A DNA stretch of 59,410 nucleotides from Lachnospiraceae bacterium (GTDB lineage Bacteria; Bacillota_A; Clostridia; Lachnospirales; Lachnospiraceae), in assembly GCA_009911175.1 (NCBI GenBank), contig QXWX01000041.1:1-59410 (forward strand). The letters are read 5' to 3'. Below, piece by piece: positions 1 through 7,815 of the stretch (position 1 is its first letter; each line of letters begins with the position of its first letter). The notes under the pieces are model-generated. The model was not told the origin of the DNA and searched no databases. It was given only the letters and a program-made list of their open reading frames with translations. Position numbers and translations under genes: made by a program.

Positions 1-200
1 TGGCCTTTTATTGAAACGTTGCAATAGCCCCAAATAATGCAAGATTTTATTCAAAATTTTTTAAGCGTCAGAGCTGTATCGAAGTAGTCGATACTGACTT
101 TGCCTAAAAATGCACCTAAAACAATTTATGCTTTGCCAAATGTGGATGTAAGAATAGGATAAATATGGTAATTGGCAAATAGGAATATAGGAGGTGTTTT

Positions 201-959
201 ATGGATAAGCGCAAGCGGATGGGAAAGGATAAAGAGGGAGTGATATTTCCGGTTGCTCCGAATCTTTCTGAAATGGGTGATAGCTATTTGCAATTTATAG
301 AAGAAATTAAGAAAGAAATTCAGAAGCAGAGAGTTTCAGTTGTAATGAACGCCAATACAAGCATGATTTGCCTTTACTGGAATATTGGCAGGGCTATTTT
401 GAAAAAACAAGAGGAAGAGGGATGGGGTGCAAAGGTTATTGACCGTATGTCAAAGGATCTGAAAATTGCTTTTCCAGAAATGTCCGGCTTTTCTCCACGT
501 AATATTAAGTATATGCGAAAATTTGCCCAGTGTTGGGTGGATTATGAAATTGTGCAACGGGTCGTTGCACAAATACCATGGCGGACAAATATTACTTTGA
601 TGGATAAATTAAAAACACAGGAAGAACGCATATGGTATGCTGGTAAAACGATAGAAAATGGTTGGAGTAAAACGATACTTGAGTTACAGATACAAAGTAA
701 ATTAATGGAACGTACTGGAAAAACAGTCAACAATTTCCCTGTGGCACTGCCATCGCTTGATTCTGATATGGCGAATCAAATATTTAAAGATCCTTATTTG
801 TTTGACTTTTTGGGAACCGATATGCCAAGACGTGAGGTGGAAATAGAACAGAAACTAACAGAACATATTCAAAGTTTTCTATTAGAATTAGGACAGGGAT
901 TTGCATTTGTTGGGCGGCAGGTTCATTTAGAGGTTGGAGGACAGGATTTTTATTTAGAT
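201..959 (+). pseudogene. YhcG/DUF1016 PDDEXK nuclease family gene, 5' part (split by insertion)
   Basis: This is the N-terminal two thirds of a YhcG-type (DUF1016) protein: the helical N-terminal domain (residues about 25-170, with W-N-I-G near residue 60 and the family-typical VVAQIPW near 122) and the start of the PD-(D/E)XK domain (FVGRQVHLEVGGQDFYLD). The frame then runs into inserted DNA and stops at 995 after a few foreign residues. Joining base 959 to 4500 restores one 358-aa frame, a normal length for the family. The start ATG has a good site (ggaggtg) 7 nt upstream. YhcG proteins are found in defence and restriction loci; their biochemical role is poorly defined. The insertion separates the catalytic Asp side from the I-E-L-K side, so the product should be inactive unless the element excises. 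Confidence 0.88.
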
Positions 960-988
960 TATTCCGATTCTCTGATTATTCCGATTTT
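957..988 (+). repeat. Left 32-bp terminal inverted repeat of RIT element
   Basis: Perfect reverse complement of 4437-4468. It contains two direct copies of ttattccgatt separated by a short spacer, so it probably holds two recombinase-binding arms. Its first three bases overlap the host direct repeat atttagat. Confidence 0.9.
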
Positions 989-1115
989 AGCATAGAAACC
1001 TTGATATTAACAGTCCCCCCATAAGAAAAAATCGGAATAATTCTAAATCCCCTGCCTAAGTGATTACTCCTTTGTTATGCTATTAAAATAAACCACAGCA
1101 AAGGAGGACATATCC

Positions 1116-2357
1116 ATGTCACTATCAATTGATGAAGCCATCAAAAAGGTGCTTTCCTTTTTAAAAAGTATCCCTATGGCTCCTGCAACAGTAAAGTACT
1201 ACTCTTGCTGCTGTTCGCATGTCAGGGATTACTGTCAGCGCAATGCCTTACAGGAATTCTCATACAAAGATGCGGCTTCTTTCACAGCAGAACAGCTGAA
1301 ACTGGCTGAAAATGGTAAATTCGGCAAAATCTATGCACTGATCATGCGGAAAGCCGCTTACTATGTGGCAGATTGTTTCGAAACAGGTACGCTTGAATGG
1401 AAACGCAACAGGTATACAATAACGGAACTACCTGAAAATTACCAGCAGATTCTTGGTTCTTTTGAGGAGTCTATTTCCGGAAAACTTGCCGAAGGGTCAG
1501 TCTATAACATCATTCATGAAATCCGGAAATTCCTGAAGTATCTTGAGAAAGCAGGCTGTCTCACTATCCAGGATCTGTCAGCTGATATCCTGCGTGCATA
1601 TGTGATCCAAGAGGCTCCTAAACACATGGGCAATTACGTAAACCTCACATGGCCTCTGAAAAAGTTCCTTGCTTATGTCAAAAAGAGCGGCGTTGCCCTC
1701 TCAGGAACATTCGATTTCCTTCTGGCAAACCCGGCACCTGTACATGAGAGGGTGCTTCCGGCATTTGATGATGATGAAACAAAGGCAATACTTGAAAGCA
1801 TAGATACATCAACAAAACAGGGCAGGCGTGATTATGCGGTGGTAATGCTTGCGCTTGACACCGGCCTTAGATGGTCGGACATTGCCAAGATGCAGCTTTC
1901 CGACATTTTATGGGAGAAGCGGGAAATCCGGGTGAAACAGGAAAAGACGGACACTCCGCTTACACTTCCGCTGACGCTCCGGGCAGGGACTGCTGTAGCA
2001 GACTATATATTAGAGGCCAGGCCGAAATGCAGCAGTCCATATGTTTTTCTCCGCCTCAGAAAACCTTACTCTTCTATGCTTTCATCTGCGTCTCCCACAA
2101 AAGACCTCATGGGACGTTACTTCAAGAAAAATGGTATCGAACACCATTTCGGTGATGGAAAGACATTTCATGGGCTCCGCAGGACTATGGGAACCAATCT
2201 CGTCAGGAACGGGATCCCGCTGGAAGAGGTGTCACAGATCTTGGGCCACCGCGATATAAATTCGTCCAGGCACTATATATCCCTACATGATGAAATGCTG
2301 GCTGAATGCTGCATGGACATCAGCATGTTCGCTACAGAGAAGGAGGGGCTGCAATGA
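1116..2357 (+). CDS. Tyrosine recombinase 1 of trio (RitA-like)
   Basis: A 413-aa tyrosine recombinase with an N-terminal SAM-like core-binding domain (about residues 110-200) and a C-terminal catalytic domain. Catalytic residues are visible: Arg in TGLRWSD (about 252), His and Arg in HGLRR (about 352-355), His in LGHRD (about 378) and the nucleophile Tyr in SRHYI (about 387). The start has an ideal site (aaaggaggac) 8 nt upstream. The stop overlaps the start of the second recombinase in an ATGA-type junction (2354-2357), implying translational coupling. It probably works with its two neighbours to move the element; which of the three cleaves which strand cannot be told from sequence. Confidence 0.92.
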   Translation: MSLSIDEAIKKVLSFLKSIPMAPATVKYYSCCCSHVRDYCQRNALQEFSYKDAASFTAEQLKLAENGKFGKIYALIMRKAAYYVADCFETGTLEWKRNRYTITELPENYQQILGSFEESISGKLAEGSVYNIIHEIRKFLKYLEKAGCLTIQDLSADILRAYVIQEAPKHMGNYVNLTWPLKKFLAYVKKSGVALSGTFDFLLANPAPVHERVLPAFDDDETKAILESIDTSTKQGRRDYAVVMLALDTGLRWSDIAKMQLSDILWEKREIRVKQEKTDTPLTLPLTLRAGTAVADYILEARPKCSSPYVFLRLRKPYSSMLSSASPTKDLMGRYFKKNGIEHHFGDGKTFHGLRRTMGTNLVRNGIPLEEVSQILGHRDINSSRHYISLHDEMLAECCMDISMFATEKEGLQ

Positions 2358-3319
2358 AAACAAAACAGAAAACATTTGTATTTGCAAGCCTTTTTGCCGA
2401 TGACATCCAGGGGATGGTGGAATACAAAGCCGCGCTCGGACATAAATGCGAAAGCTATGCCTGGGCCCTGCAGACTTTTGACCGGTACTGCCTGTCCCAT
2501 CATCCGGATTCCGGCACGCTCACCCAGGAGATCGCTTTTGGCTTCTGTCAGGCCGGGACAGATGGGAAAAACTGCGGATACCGCGCAGGCACAGTCCGGG
2601 AATTCGGCCGTTACCTCTCTGCCATAGGGAAAGAGGCATACATCCTTCCCATGAATTTCTTCCCGCAGAAAAAAGCAGATCTTCCCTATATCATGTCAGA
2701 TAATGAGATCCGGTCATTTTTCGGGGCAGCAGACCGTTATCCCCATGCAGACAACAGCCCCCTGCTCGAATATACGGTTCCGGTAATCTTCAGGCTCCAG
2801 TTCGCTACGGGAATGAGGCCGCAGGAAGCAAGGACCCTGAAGCGGGTCGACTTTAATTTTTCGAAAAACACGATATATATAGATGAAGCAAAAGGCCATA
2901 GGGACCGCAGGATTGTGACCCTGCCGAATGTGATGGAGCTGTGCAGGAAATATGACGCCATAGCAGAATCCCTCCATCCTGGCAGGACATATTTCTTCCC
3001 GTCCCCTGACGGCAGCCCATACACGCACGGCTGGATGACGGAAAAATTCCACAAATGCTGGGAAAATGCCGGGAACAATACATCTTCCAAAAGCTGTACC
3101 CCCTATGATCTCAGACATAATTTCGCAACAAGGACGCTCATGCGCTGGGTGGAGGAAGGAAAGGACCTGAATGTATATGCGCCATACTTAAGCGCCTACA
3201 TGGGGCATGTCACTTTTAACAGCACCTTCTATTACATCCACCTTCTGCCAGAGAAGCTGGGTATCCAGAAGTTCATGGACATCCAGGGGATCATCCCGGA
3301 GGTGCCGCATGAAAGCTGA
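2354..3319 (+). CDS. Tyrosine recombinase 2 of trio (RitB-like)
   Basis: A 321-aa integrase-family protein. I start it at ATG 2354 (MKTKQKTF), behind the site aaggaggg and overlapping the previous stop, rather than at an upstream ATG without a site. Visible catalytic-domain residues are Arg in TGMRPQE (about 154), YDLRHNF (about 251), MGH (about 283) and Tyr in FYYIH (about 293). In the box II motif the usual His of H-x-x-R is replaced by Tyr (Y-D-L-R), so chemistry may be altered, as is often seen in one member of recombinase trios. The C-terminus overlaps the third recombinase by 11 bp. Confidence 0.9.
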   Translation: MKTKQKTFVFASLFADDIQGMVEYKAALGHKCESYAWALQTFDRYCLSHHPDSGTLTQEIAFGFCQAGTDGKNCGYRAGTVREFGRYLSAIGKEAYILPMNFFPQKKADLPYIMSDNEIRSFFGAADRYPHADNSPLLEYTVPVIFRLQFATGMRPQEARTLKRVDFNFSKNTIYIDEAKGHRDRRIVTLPNVMELCRKYDAIAESLHPGRTYFFPSPDGSPYTHGWMTEKFHKCWENAGNNTSSKSCTPYDLRHNFATRTLMRWVEEGKDLNVYAPYLSAYMGHVTFNSTFYYIHLLPEKLGIQKFMDIQGIIPEVPHES

Positions 3320-4355
3320 TGCCTCAAGGGTTCTGGTCCGCAAACATCTCAGACCGTATTTTACCGTGTTTCTACCAAAACAACGCGGCTGCAGTGACAA
3401 CACCATACAGAGTATACATGACACATGGAACCTGTTCCTCCGTTACCTTTCTGCTGCAAAGGGCATTGACAACAGTCGGCTTGCTTTCTCAGATATCGAC
3501 CCGGCGGTCGTGACTGGATTTCTCGACCAGATGGAATTCGAGAAAGGCTGGAAACCATCAACAAGGAACCAGCGTCTAAGCTGCCTGAGATCATTTTTCA
3601 GATATGCGGCATCCATGGAACCTGTTCTTTATCCTTGTTCGGCAGCACTGGGGGAGATACCCTTGAAAAAGGGGGCTGACCGTTCATATGTCATTGAATT
3701 CCTGAGCCCGGAAGAGATGAAATCCCTGCTGGCCGTACCGGATACAAAGACAAGACTCGGAGTGAGGGATCAGTTTTTCATGGCGCTGATGTACGATTCG
3801 GCAGCAAGGGACTGCGAGATGCTGGGGCTGAAGCTGGAGGATTTCCATGAAGATAACAATACTGTCTACTTATGGGGCAAAGGCGCAAAGCCCCGGCTTG
3901 TTCCTGTTTCAGGGGAGACCACAGCGCTTTTTGTCAACTACCGCAGAAAATTTCATCAGGGTTCAGCCTTACAGGAGCCGTTGTTTTACACGATACATAA
4001 AAGGGAGAAGACACCAATGTCGGATGACAATGTTGCCCGTTTCCTCAAAAAATATGCCGATTTAGCGAGAATGGAAAAACCTGACATCCCTGAAAGGATC
4101 CATCCCCACATGCTGAGGAAGTCGCGTGCCATGCACCTTTACCGTGCGGGAATGCCGCTGGCCCTTTTAGCGGAATTTCTCGGCCATGAGGATCCAGAAA
4201 CGACCCGTATCTACGCATATGCTGACACTGAGATGAAACGCAAAGCGATTGAAAAGGCTTCGCAAAATGTTGGGGAAGTCGCCAGCCTCCCTACAGAAAA
4301 AGCGTTTTGGGAAGGTGATGACGACATCATCGGGCGACTTTGTAGGGGATACTAA
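3309..4355 (+). CDS. Tyrosine recombinase 3 of trio (RitC-like)
   Basis: A 348-aa tyrosine recombinase. I prefer ATG 3309 (MKADASRV), with ggaggtg 5 nt upstream inside the previous gene, over the longer frame that opens at 3207. An N-terminal core-binding domain (residues 5-95) precedes the catalytic domain, which carries Arg in SAARDCEM (about 166), HMLRKS (about 267), LGHED (about 293) and Tyr in RIYAYAD (about 302), so the full R-H-R-H-Y set is present. It is the last gene of the element; about 80 bp lie between its stop and the right terminal inverted repeat. As in other trios, all three proteins are probably needed for transposition. Confidence 0.92.
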   Translation: MKADASRVLVRKHLRPYFTVFLPKQRGCSDNTIQSIHDTWNLFLRYLSAAKGIDNSRLAFSDIDPAVVTGFLDQMEFEKGWKPSTRNQRLSCLRSFFRYAASMEPVLYPCSAALGEIPLKKGADRSYVIEFLSPEEMKSLLAVPDTKTRLGVRDQFFMALMYDSAARDCEMLGLKLEDFHEDNNTVYLWGKGAKPRLVPVSGETTALFVNYRRKFHQGSALQEPLFYTIHKREKTPMSDDNVARFLKKYADLARMEKPDIPERIHPHMLRKSRAMHLYRAGMPLALLAEFLGHEDPETTRIYAYADTEMKRKAIEKASQNVGEVASLPTEKAFWEGDDDIIGRLCRGY

Positions 4356-4436
4356 TCAAAAAGATTATTCCGATAAAATAACATAGACAGCCTAATTCAT
4401 GTAGACTGCATATAGATTTCTTAGGCGGTCTATGTT

Positions 4437-4468
4437 AAAATCGGAATAATCAGAGAATCGGAATAATC
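4437..4468 (-). repeat. Right 32-bp terminal inverted repeat of RIT element
   Basis: Perfect inverted copy of 957-988. It is followed by a further inverted arm (ttattccgat, 4474-4483), which gives an inverted pair with a 6-bp spacer, and then by the host repeat atttagat (4492-4499). Confidence 0.9.
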
Positions 4469-4499
4469 AAGGTTATTCCGATTTCAGAATAATTTAGAT

Positions 4500-4817
4500 C
4501 TTTTGTTTTATCACTTGAAATTACGTTGCTATGTTGTGATAGAATTAAAAGCCTGTGATTTTGAGCCGGGATTTATCAGTCAGTTAAATATGTATCAGAA
4601 TATAGTAAATGATATTTTGTGCCATCCTGATGACAAACCGACAATCGGGCTTTTGTTGGTTAAGGGTAAGAATAAAACTGTAGTGGAATATTCTTTATCT
4701 GGTTATCAGAACCCGATTGGTGTTGCAGATTGGCAGAATCAGCTCACACAGTCTTTGCCAGAGGAGTTCCAGAGCAGTTTGCCTTCTATTGAAGAAATAG
4801 AAAAAGAATTAGAATAA
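4500..4817 (+). pseudogene. YhcG/DUF1016 nuclease family gene, 3' part
   Basis: The C-terminal 105 residues of the gene begun at 201. The frame continues cleanly from codon GAT 957-959 into CTT at 4500. The segment holds the rest of the PD-(D/E)XK fold, including the catalytic-looking V-I-E-L-K (near 4540) and the conserved Q-L-N-M-Y helix, then ends normally with an acidic tail. It has no ribosome site of its own and should not be translated while the element is in place. Because both halves are undamaged, the insertion is probably recent, or excision restores the gene. Confidence 0.85.
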
Positions 4818-5341
4818 TAACAAAATTAACAGCAAGAGTGCAACGACCGTTGCACAAATAGGATAACAGACATGAGGGGGGCAGTGGCTTAAATCAATTC
4901 GGTTTAAGCTGCCGATTATTGAAAATGATTTAAGTATAGGTTTGGACAACGGTGAACATGTTGAATGTGTGGTGTTGATACAAAGGAAACATATCTAGAA
5001 ATCCTTTATTTTAAGCAGTTTTATAAGCATTTTGTGTTTACGGAAGATGAGGAAGGGAATCGAAATAAGAGGATGGAGAAGTATTTTGAAGTTTCGGCGG
5101 TGGTTGATGTGGGGTGTGGGGATACAAAAAATAGTTATTTTTGAAAGTAGTTATATATTTTAAGATTTGATATTTTGCTAATCTGAGATTACAATGTGTT
5201 GTTTTTGCATGAGGCAGTTTTCATATCTACATCCTAAGAGAAAAACTGCCATATGCAAAGACTTCTTTTTGCTCAGGTGAATATTTATAACAGAGCATTG
5301 CTGTTTGAATATCAAAAATTATTGTTATTTGGGAGGATAAT
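4818..5341. other. Gene scraps and non-coding DNA, no intact gene
   Basis: About 520 bp without a supportable gene. A palindrome gtgcaacg-ac-cgttgcac (4836-4853) closely resembles a stretch inside the DUF1016 coding region at 554-575, so it may be a scrap of another DUF1016 copy. Short open stretches around 4890-4990 and 5020-5140 read like protein fragments but match nothing I recognise. An imperfect inverted repeat (ggcagtttt / aaaactgcc with tttgcat / atgcaaa flanks, 5204-5257) could form a hairpin. Confidence 0.5.
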
Positions 5342-5425
5342 ATGCCATTAGAAAAAGGTGGTAGAGCGGACAAAAAAGGTAACCAATATGGGATATTATG
5401 TTTGAAAAACAATTGGGTTCCGTAA
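5342..5425 (+). pseudogene. N-terminal scrap of a defence-type protein
   Basis: A 27-codon frame begins MPLEKGGRADKKGNQYG, behind gggaggataat. That opening is characteristic of large defence-associated proteins with a Cap4/DUF4297-like dsDNA nuclease domain, which commonly start M-P-L-x-K-x-G-R-A-D-K-x-G-N-x-Y-E. After residue 17 the similarity ends and a stop follows, so only the extreme N-terminus survives. The identification comes from memory of the family's N-terminus and is tentative. Confidence 0.35.
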
Positions 5426-5518
5426 GAGAGATTAGCAGAAAATTAATGGAAAGATAATAGCTTGAGATTAGTAGCTGCTACATAAATATAAGAAATTAAA
5501 ATTTTGAAGGAGTAGTAG

Positions 5519-5773
5519 ATGGAGGATAACAAAAAAGAAGCCCGGAGTGAAATTATCATATACCAGACAGAAGATGGAAGTACAAAAATAGATGTTAAAT
5601 TTCAAGATGAAACTGTTTGGCTTACTCAGGCGCAATTATGCGAGCTATATCAGACTAGTAAATCCAATATCAGTGAGCATATTAAACATATATTTGAAGA
5701 GGGAGAATTGGAGGAGGATTCAGTTGTTCGGAAATTCCGAACAACTGGCGCTGATGGGAGGTGGTGCCAATGA
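5519..5773 (+). pseudogene. RhuM family protein, truncated
   Basis: An 84-aa frame with the start of a RhuM (virulence protein RhuM / Fic-associated) protein: the IIIYQTEDG opening, V-W-L-T-Q-A-Q-L-CELY, a helix-turn-helix-like TSKSNISEHIKHIFEEGEL and SVVRKFRTT. Full-length RhuM proteins are about 330 aa and continue with G-K-x-Y-x-V-x-H-Y-N-L-D. Here the frame shifts into unrelated sequence after about residue 77, so the gene is a remnant. The start at 5519 follows a good site (gaaggagtag). RhuM genes commonly sit in restriction and mobile regions, in keeping with the neighbourhood. Confidence 0.75.
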
Positions 5774-5968
5774 TCTGGATCCGGTGATCTAGAAATTGAA
5801 ACTGACAATCAACGAGAATCTGAGTCGGGTACTAAGGTGGGTCAAGTTTCAACGAAAAAGTGGGTCAATTCTACTTGACAATCAACAAATGGCAAAAGGC
5901 TAAGATGAAGGAGCCGTTACGGACAAGGAATCCGTGGCGGCTTTTTCTGTGGGAAAGAAGGTGGACAG
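5774..5968. other. Junction of unrelated relics
   Basis: No gene is seen. The stretch holds a hairpin ggagccg-ttacggacaaggaatc-cgtggcggctttttc (about 5910-5947) resembling an intrinsic terminator from a lost upstream gene. It leads into the ribosome site of the HNH remnant. Confidence 0.4.
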
Positions 5969-6103
5969 ATGCCAAGCAAACCAAAGAAGCCTTTGAGTGA
6001 AAGTGGCACGCATGATCGGAGCAATCTGATTGCGCTGTGCAAGTCGTGTCACTCGACTATACACGCAAAGAGAGGGGACTATTGGGGGAACCATCGCAGG
6101 TAG
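5969..6103 (+). pseudogene. Phage HNH endonuclease with in-frame internal deletion
   Basis: A 44-aa frame that fuses the usual start of phage HNH endonucleases (MPSKPKKP) directly to the family's C-terminal end (S-E-S-G-T-H-D-R-S-N-L-I-A-L-C-K-S-C-H and H-A-K-R-G-D-Y-W-G-N-H). The roughly 60-70 residues that carry the first zinc Cys pair and the catalytic His-His are missing, yet the frame is kept. In intact phages this gene lies just upstream of the terminase small subunit. The sequence after the stop also looks like that phage context but carries no terminase. It is a prophage relic without expected nuclease activity. Confidence 0.72.
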
Positions 6104-6201
6104 GGGCGGTGCAAATCTCTATACGTAAGGCTTCCAGGGAACGGCGCGGGAGTCACGCGTGCAAAATCACGAAATGAAAAGTGAGAATCTGATCTAGATG
6201 A

Positions 6202-6220
6202 ATTTACCTCTGAGGTAAAT
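6202..6220. promoter_or_regulatory. Operator palindrome O1 upstream of higBA
   Basis: Perfect 19-bp palindrome atttacctc-t-gaggtaaat lying just upstream of the -35 box. It is probably bound by the HTH domain of the downstream antitoxin. Confidence 0.75.
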
Positions 6221-6227
6221 TACTACC

Positions 6228-6256
6228 TTGGCAAAATGGGATATCTGTGCTATCAT
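6228..6256 (+). promoter_or_regulatory. higBA promoter (TTGGCA-17-TATCAT)
   Basis: A -35 box TTGGCA (6228-6233) and a -10 box TATCAT (6251-6256) with a 17-nt spacer, sandwiched between two near-identical palindromes. This layout is typical of an autorepressed toxin-antitoxin promoter. Confidence 0.78.
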
Positions 6257-6258
6257 AG

Positions 6259-6277
6259 ATTTACCTCAAAGGTAAAT
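6259..6277. promoter_or_regulatory. Operator palindrome O2 over higBA start site
   Basis: Second copy of the palindrome, atttacct-caa-aggtaaat, exactly 57 bp downstream of the first. It covers the expected transcription start, so its occupancy would block initiation. Confidence 0.75.
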
Positions 6278-6296
6278 CCGAAAGAGAGGTGATGGT

Positions 6297-6593
6297 TTGG
6301 ATATCACGTACAAGAACAACAAAATCAAAAAGATTTGTACGGATGCCAAAACTGCAGAGAGAACCTACGGCCGAGAAATGGCCGATAAAATACATCAGCG
6401 TATAGATGAAATTGGCGCGGCAGACACTGTTGAAATGATGATCCAGTTCCACATTGGACGATGTCATCCCCTTACCCAAAATCGGAAAGGACAATATGCG
6501 GTGGATTTGGTTCATCCGTACAGATTGGTATTCGAGAAGAATGGCAACGAAATCCAAATAGCAAATATTTTGGAAATAGTCGATTATCATTAA
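6297..6593 (+). CDS. higB: HigB-type toxin (RelE superfamily mRNA interferase)
   Basis: A 98-aa HigB/killer-protein family toxin. These are RelE-fold ribosome-dependent mRNA endonucleases. The length and the conserved pattern fit: an N-terminal beta strand (DITYKNNKIKKIC), a central helical hairpin, F-H-I-G-R-C-H-P-L near residue 51-59, then Y-A-V-D-L-V-H-P-Y-R-L-V-F and a C-terminal I-L-E-I-V-D-Y-H strand. The start is a TTG at 6297 behind gagaggtgat. The nearby ATG at 6292 is in another frame. A weak start codon may keep toxin levels low. It lies first in the operon, 32 bp before the antitoxin, the usual higBA order. Confidence 0.88.
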   Translation: MDITYKNNKIKKICTDAKTAERTYGREMADKIHQRIDEIGAADTVEMMIQFHIGRCHPLTQNRKGQYAVDLVHPYRLVFEKNGNEIQIANILEIVDYH

Positions 6594-6625
6594 TGGTCAA
6601 GATGACAAGTCAAGGAGGTAGCACT

Positions 6626-7678
6626 ATGGTGAGAAGTCGCAGTTATATTGCAACGCCACCTGGGGCGACAATTAAAGAGCAGCTGAATGACAGGGGTATG
6701 AGTCAGAAGGAGTTTGCAGCCAGGATGGATATGTCTGAGAAGCATATCAGCAAGCTTATTAACGGTGACGTACAGCTTACGCCAGAGACCGCTGTTAGAT
6801 TAGAGATGGTTTTAGGTGTTCCGGCTAAGTTCTGGAATAACCTTGAGGCAATCTACAGAGAGAAGATTATTAAGGCAGAAGCAGAAAATGCGATGGCTGC
6901 TGATGCTGAGATGGCCAAGCAATTTCCTTATAGCGAGATGGAAAAATTTGGATGGGTTCCGGAGACCAGAGAAGCTAAGGAGAAGGTTATCAATCTTAGG
7001 AAATACTTTGAGGTAGTCGAGCTTTCGCTTCTTGGGAGTGAGCAGATTACAAGAATTGCATGTAGACGTCTGGCAATAACAGAAAAAAGTGATCTGGCAT
7101 TAATGGCATGGGCACAAGAGGCAAAGATTAAGGCGCGTAGTATCCAAACCGCTCCGATCAATATCAAAGGTTTGATTTCTGCTATGCCAGAGATAAGAAA
7201 AATGACGGTTCTTAAACCTAAGGAATTCTGTCCTCAGATCAAGAAATGTCTTGCGGATTGTGGAATAGCTTTAGTATTCCTGCCGCACCTTAAAGGTTCA
7301 TTCCTTCAGGGGGCTTCTTTTATGGACGGGAACAAGATTGTCGTAGGGCTCACTGCCAGAGGTAAGGATGCTGACAAGTTTTGGTTCAGTCTGTTCCATG
7401 AACTTGCGCACATTGCTCTTGGCCATGTAGGGCAGCCTAATGGTACATCTGAAGATGATGAGAAAGCAGCGGATAAATGGTCGGGTGATACACTTATTTC
7501 ATCTGATGATTTTGAAGCTTTCAGAAAGGAAAGAGATTATTCAGAGAGAAGAGTACTCCAATTTGCAAAAGCTCAAGGAATTGCTCCGGGGATAGTAGTT
7601 GGAAGAATGCAGTTGGAAGGAATGATCAAGTACAGTATGTTGAATAATTTGAAAGAGAAATATGAAATAGCTATATAA
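6626..7678 (+). CDS. higA: HigA-type antitoxin fused to ImmA/IrrE metallopeptidase domain
   Basis: A 350-aa protein with an N-terminal XRE/HigA helix-turn-helix (about residues 17-75: M-S-Q-K-E-F-A-A-R-M-D-M-S-E-K-H-I-S-K-L) and a C-terminal ImmA/IrrE zinc peptidase domain whose H-E-L-A-H motif lies at about 258-262, with a following Glu-rich helix. HigA would neutralise the HigB toxin and repress the promoter through the two palindromes. The peptidase half may respond to stress by cleaving a repressor, possibly in cis. I start at ATG 6626 because aaggaggt lies 7 nt upstream; an in-frame ATG at 6593 overlaps the toxin stop. Classical HigA is only about 100 aa, so this is the long, fused form common in Clostridia. 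Confidence 0.88.
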   Translation: MVRSRSYIATPPGATIKEQLNDRGMSQKEFAARMDMSEKHISKLINGDVQLTPETAVRLEMVLGVPAKFWNNLEAIYREKIIKAEAENAMAADAEMAKQFPYSEMEKFGWVPETREAKEKVINLRKYFEVVELSLLGSEQITRIACRRLAITEKSDLALMAWAQEAKIKARSIQTAPINIKGLISAMPEIRKMTVLKPKEFCPQIKKCLADCGIALVFLPHLKGSFLQGASFMDGNKIVVGLTARGKDADKFWFSLFHELAHIALGHVGQPNGTSEDDEKAADKWSGDTLISSDDFEAFRKERDYSERRVLQFAKAQGIAPGIVVGRMQLEGMIKYSMLNNLKEKYEIAI

Positions 7679-7701
7679 AGGATATATTCAAAAAGCTTTT
7701 G

Positions 7702-7739
7702 AAGGATCATGTGAAGAGCATGGTCCTTTTATGATTTTT
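7702..7739 (+). terminator. Intrinsic terminator after higA
   Basis: Stem aaggatcatg / catggtcctt (one G-T pair), 7-nt loop, followed by an interrupted T tract. It ends the toxin-antitoxin operon. Confidence 0.75.
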
Positions 7740-7750
7740 GCCCGTACACG

Positions 7751-7783
7751 AAAAAGAAGCCGGGTTCTCTACTCTCCGGCTTC
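7751..7783 (-). terminator. Intrinsic terminator of nitroreductase gene
   Basis: Stem gaagccgg / ccggcttc with an A tract on the plus-strand left side, which reads as a T tract on the minus strand. It lies about 30 bp beyond the minus-strand stop at 7816. Confidence 0.78.
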
Positions 7784-7815
7784 CGGGATAAACTGAAAAT
7801 TGTCACTCTGACAAA

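Larger units (their letters stand above)
960..4491 (+). mobile_element. Recombinase-in-trio (RIT-like) element, about 3.5 kb
   Basis: Three overlapping same-strand tyrosine recombinase genes are bracketed by a 32-bp perfect inverted repeat (957-988 and 4437-4468) and sit inside a DUF1016 gene. The 8-bp host string atttagat occurs on both sides (952-959 and 4492-4499). Removing one copy plus the element rebuilds the interrupted frame exactly. The 12-mer ttattccgattt, or its complement, recurs several times at each end. On the right, two 10-bp arms (atcggaataa / ttattccgat) face each other across a 6-bp spacer (4458-4483), the shape of a tyrosine-recombinase core site. No cargo gene is present. 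This matches the recombinase-in-trio class in architecture. Exact ends are uncertain by a few bases because the right end has extra sequence outside the inverted repeat. Confidence 0.87.

Noticed and set aside
553..575. Palindrome gtgcaac...gttgcac as a regulatory site
   Set aside because: It is inside the DUF1016 coding region and encodes the conserved V-Q-R-V-V-A-Q motif, so the symmetry follows from codons.
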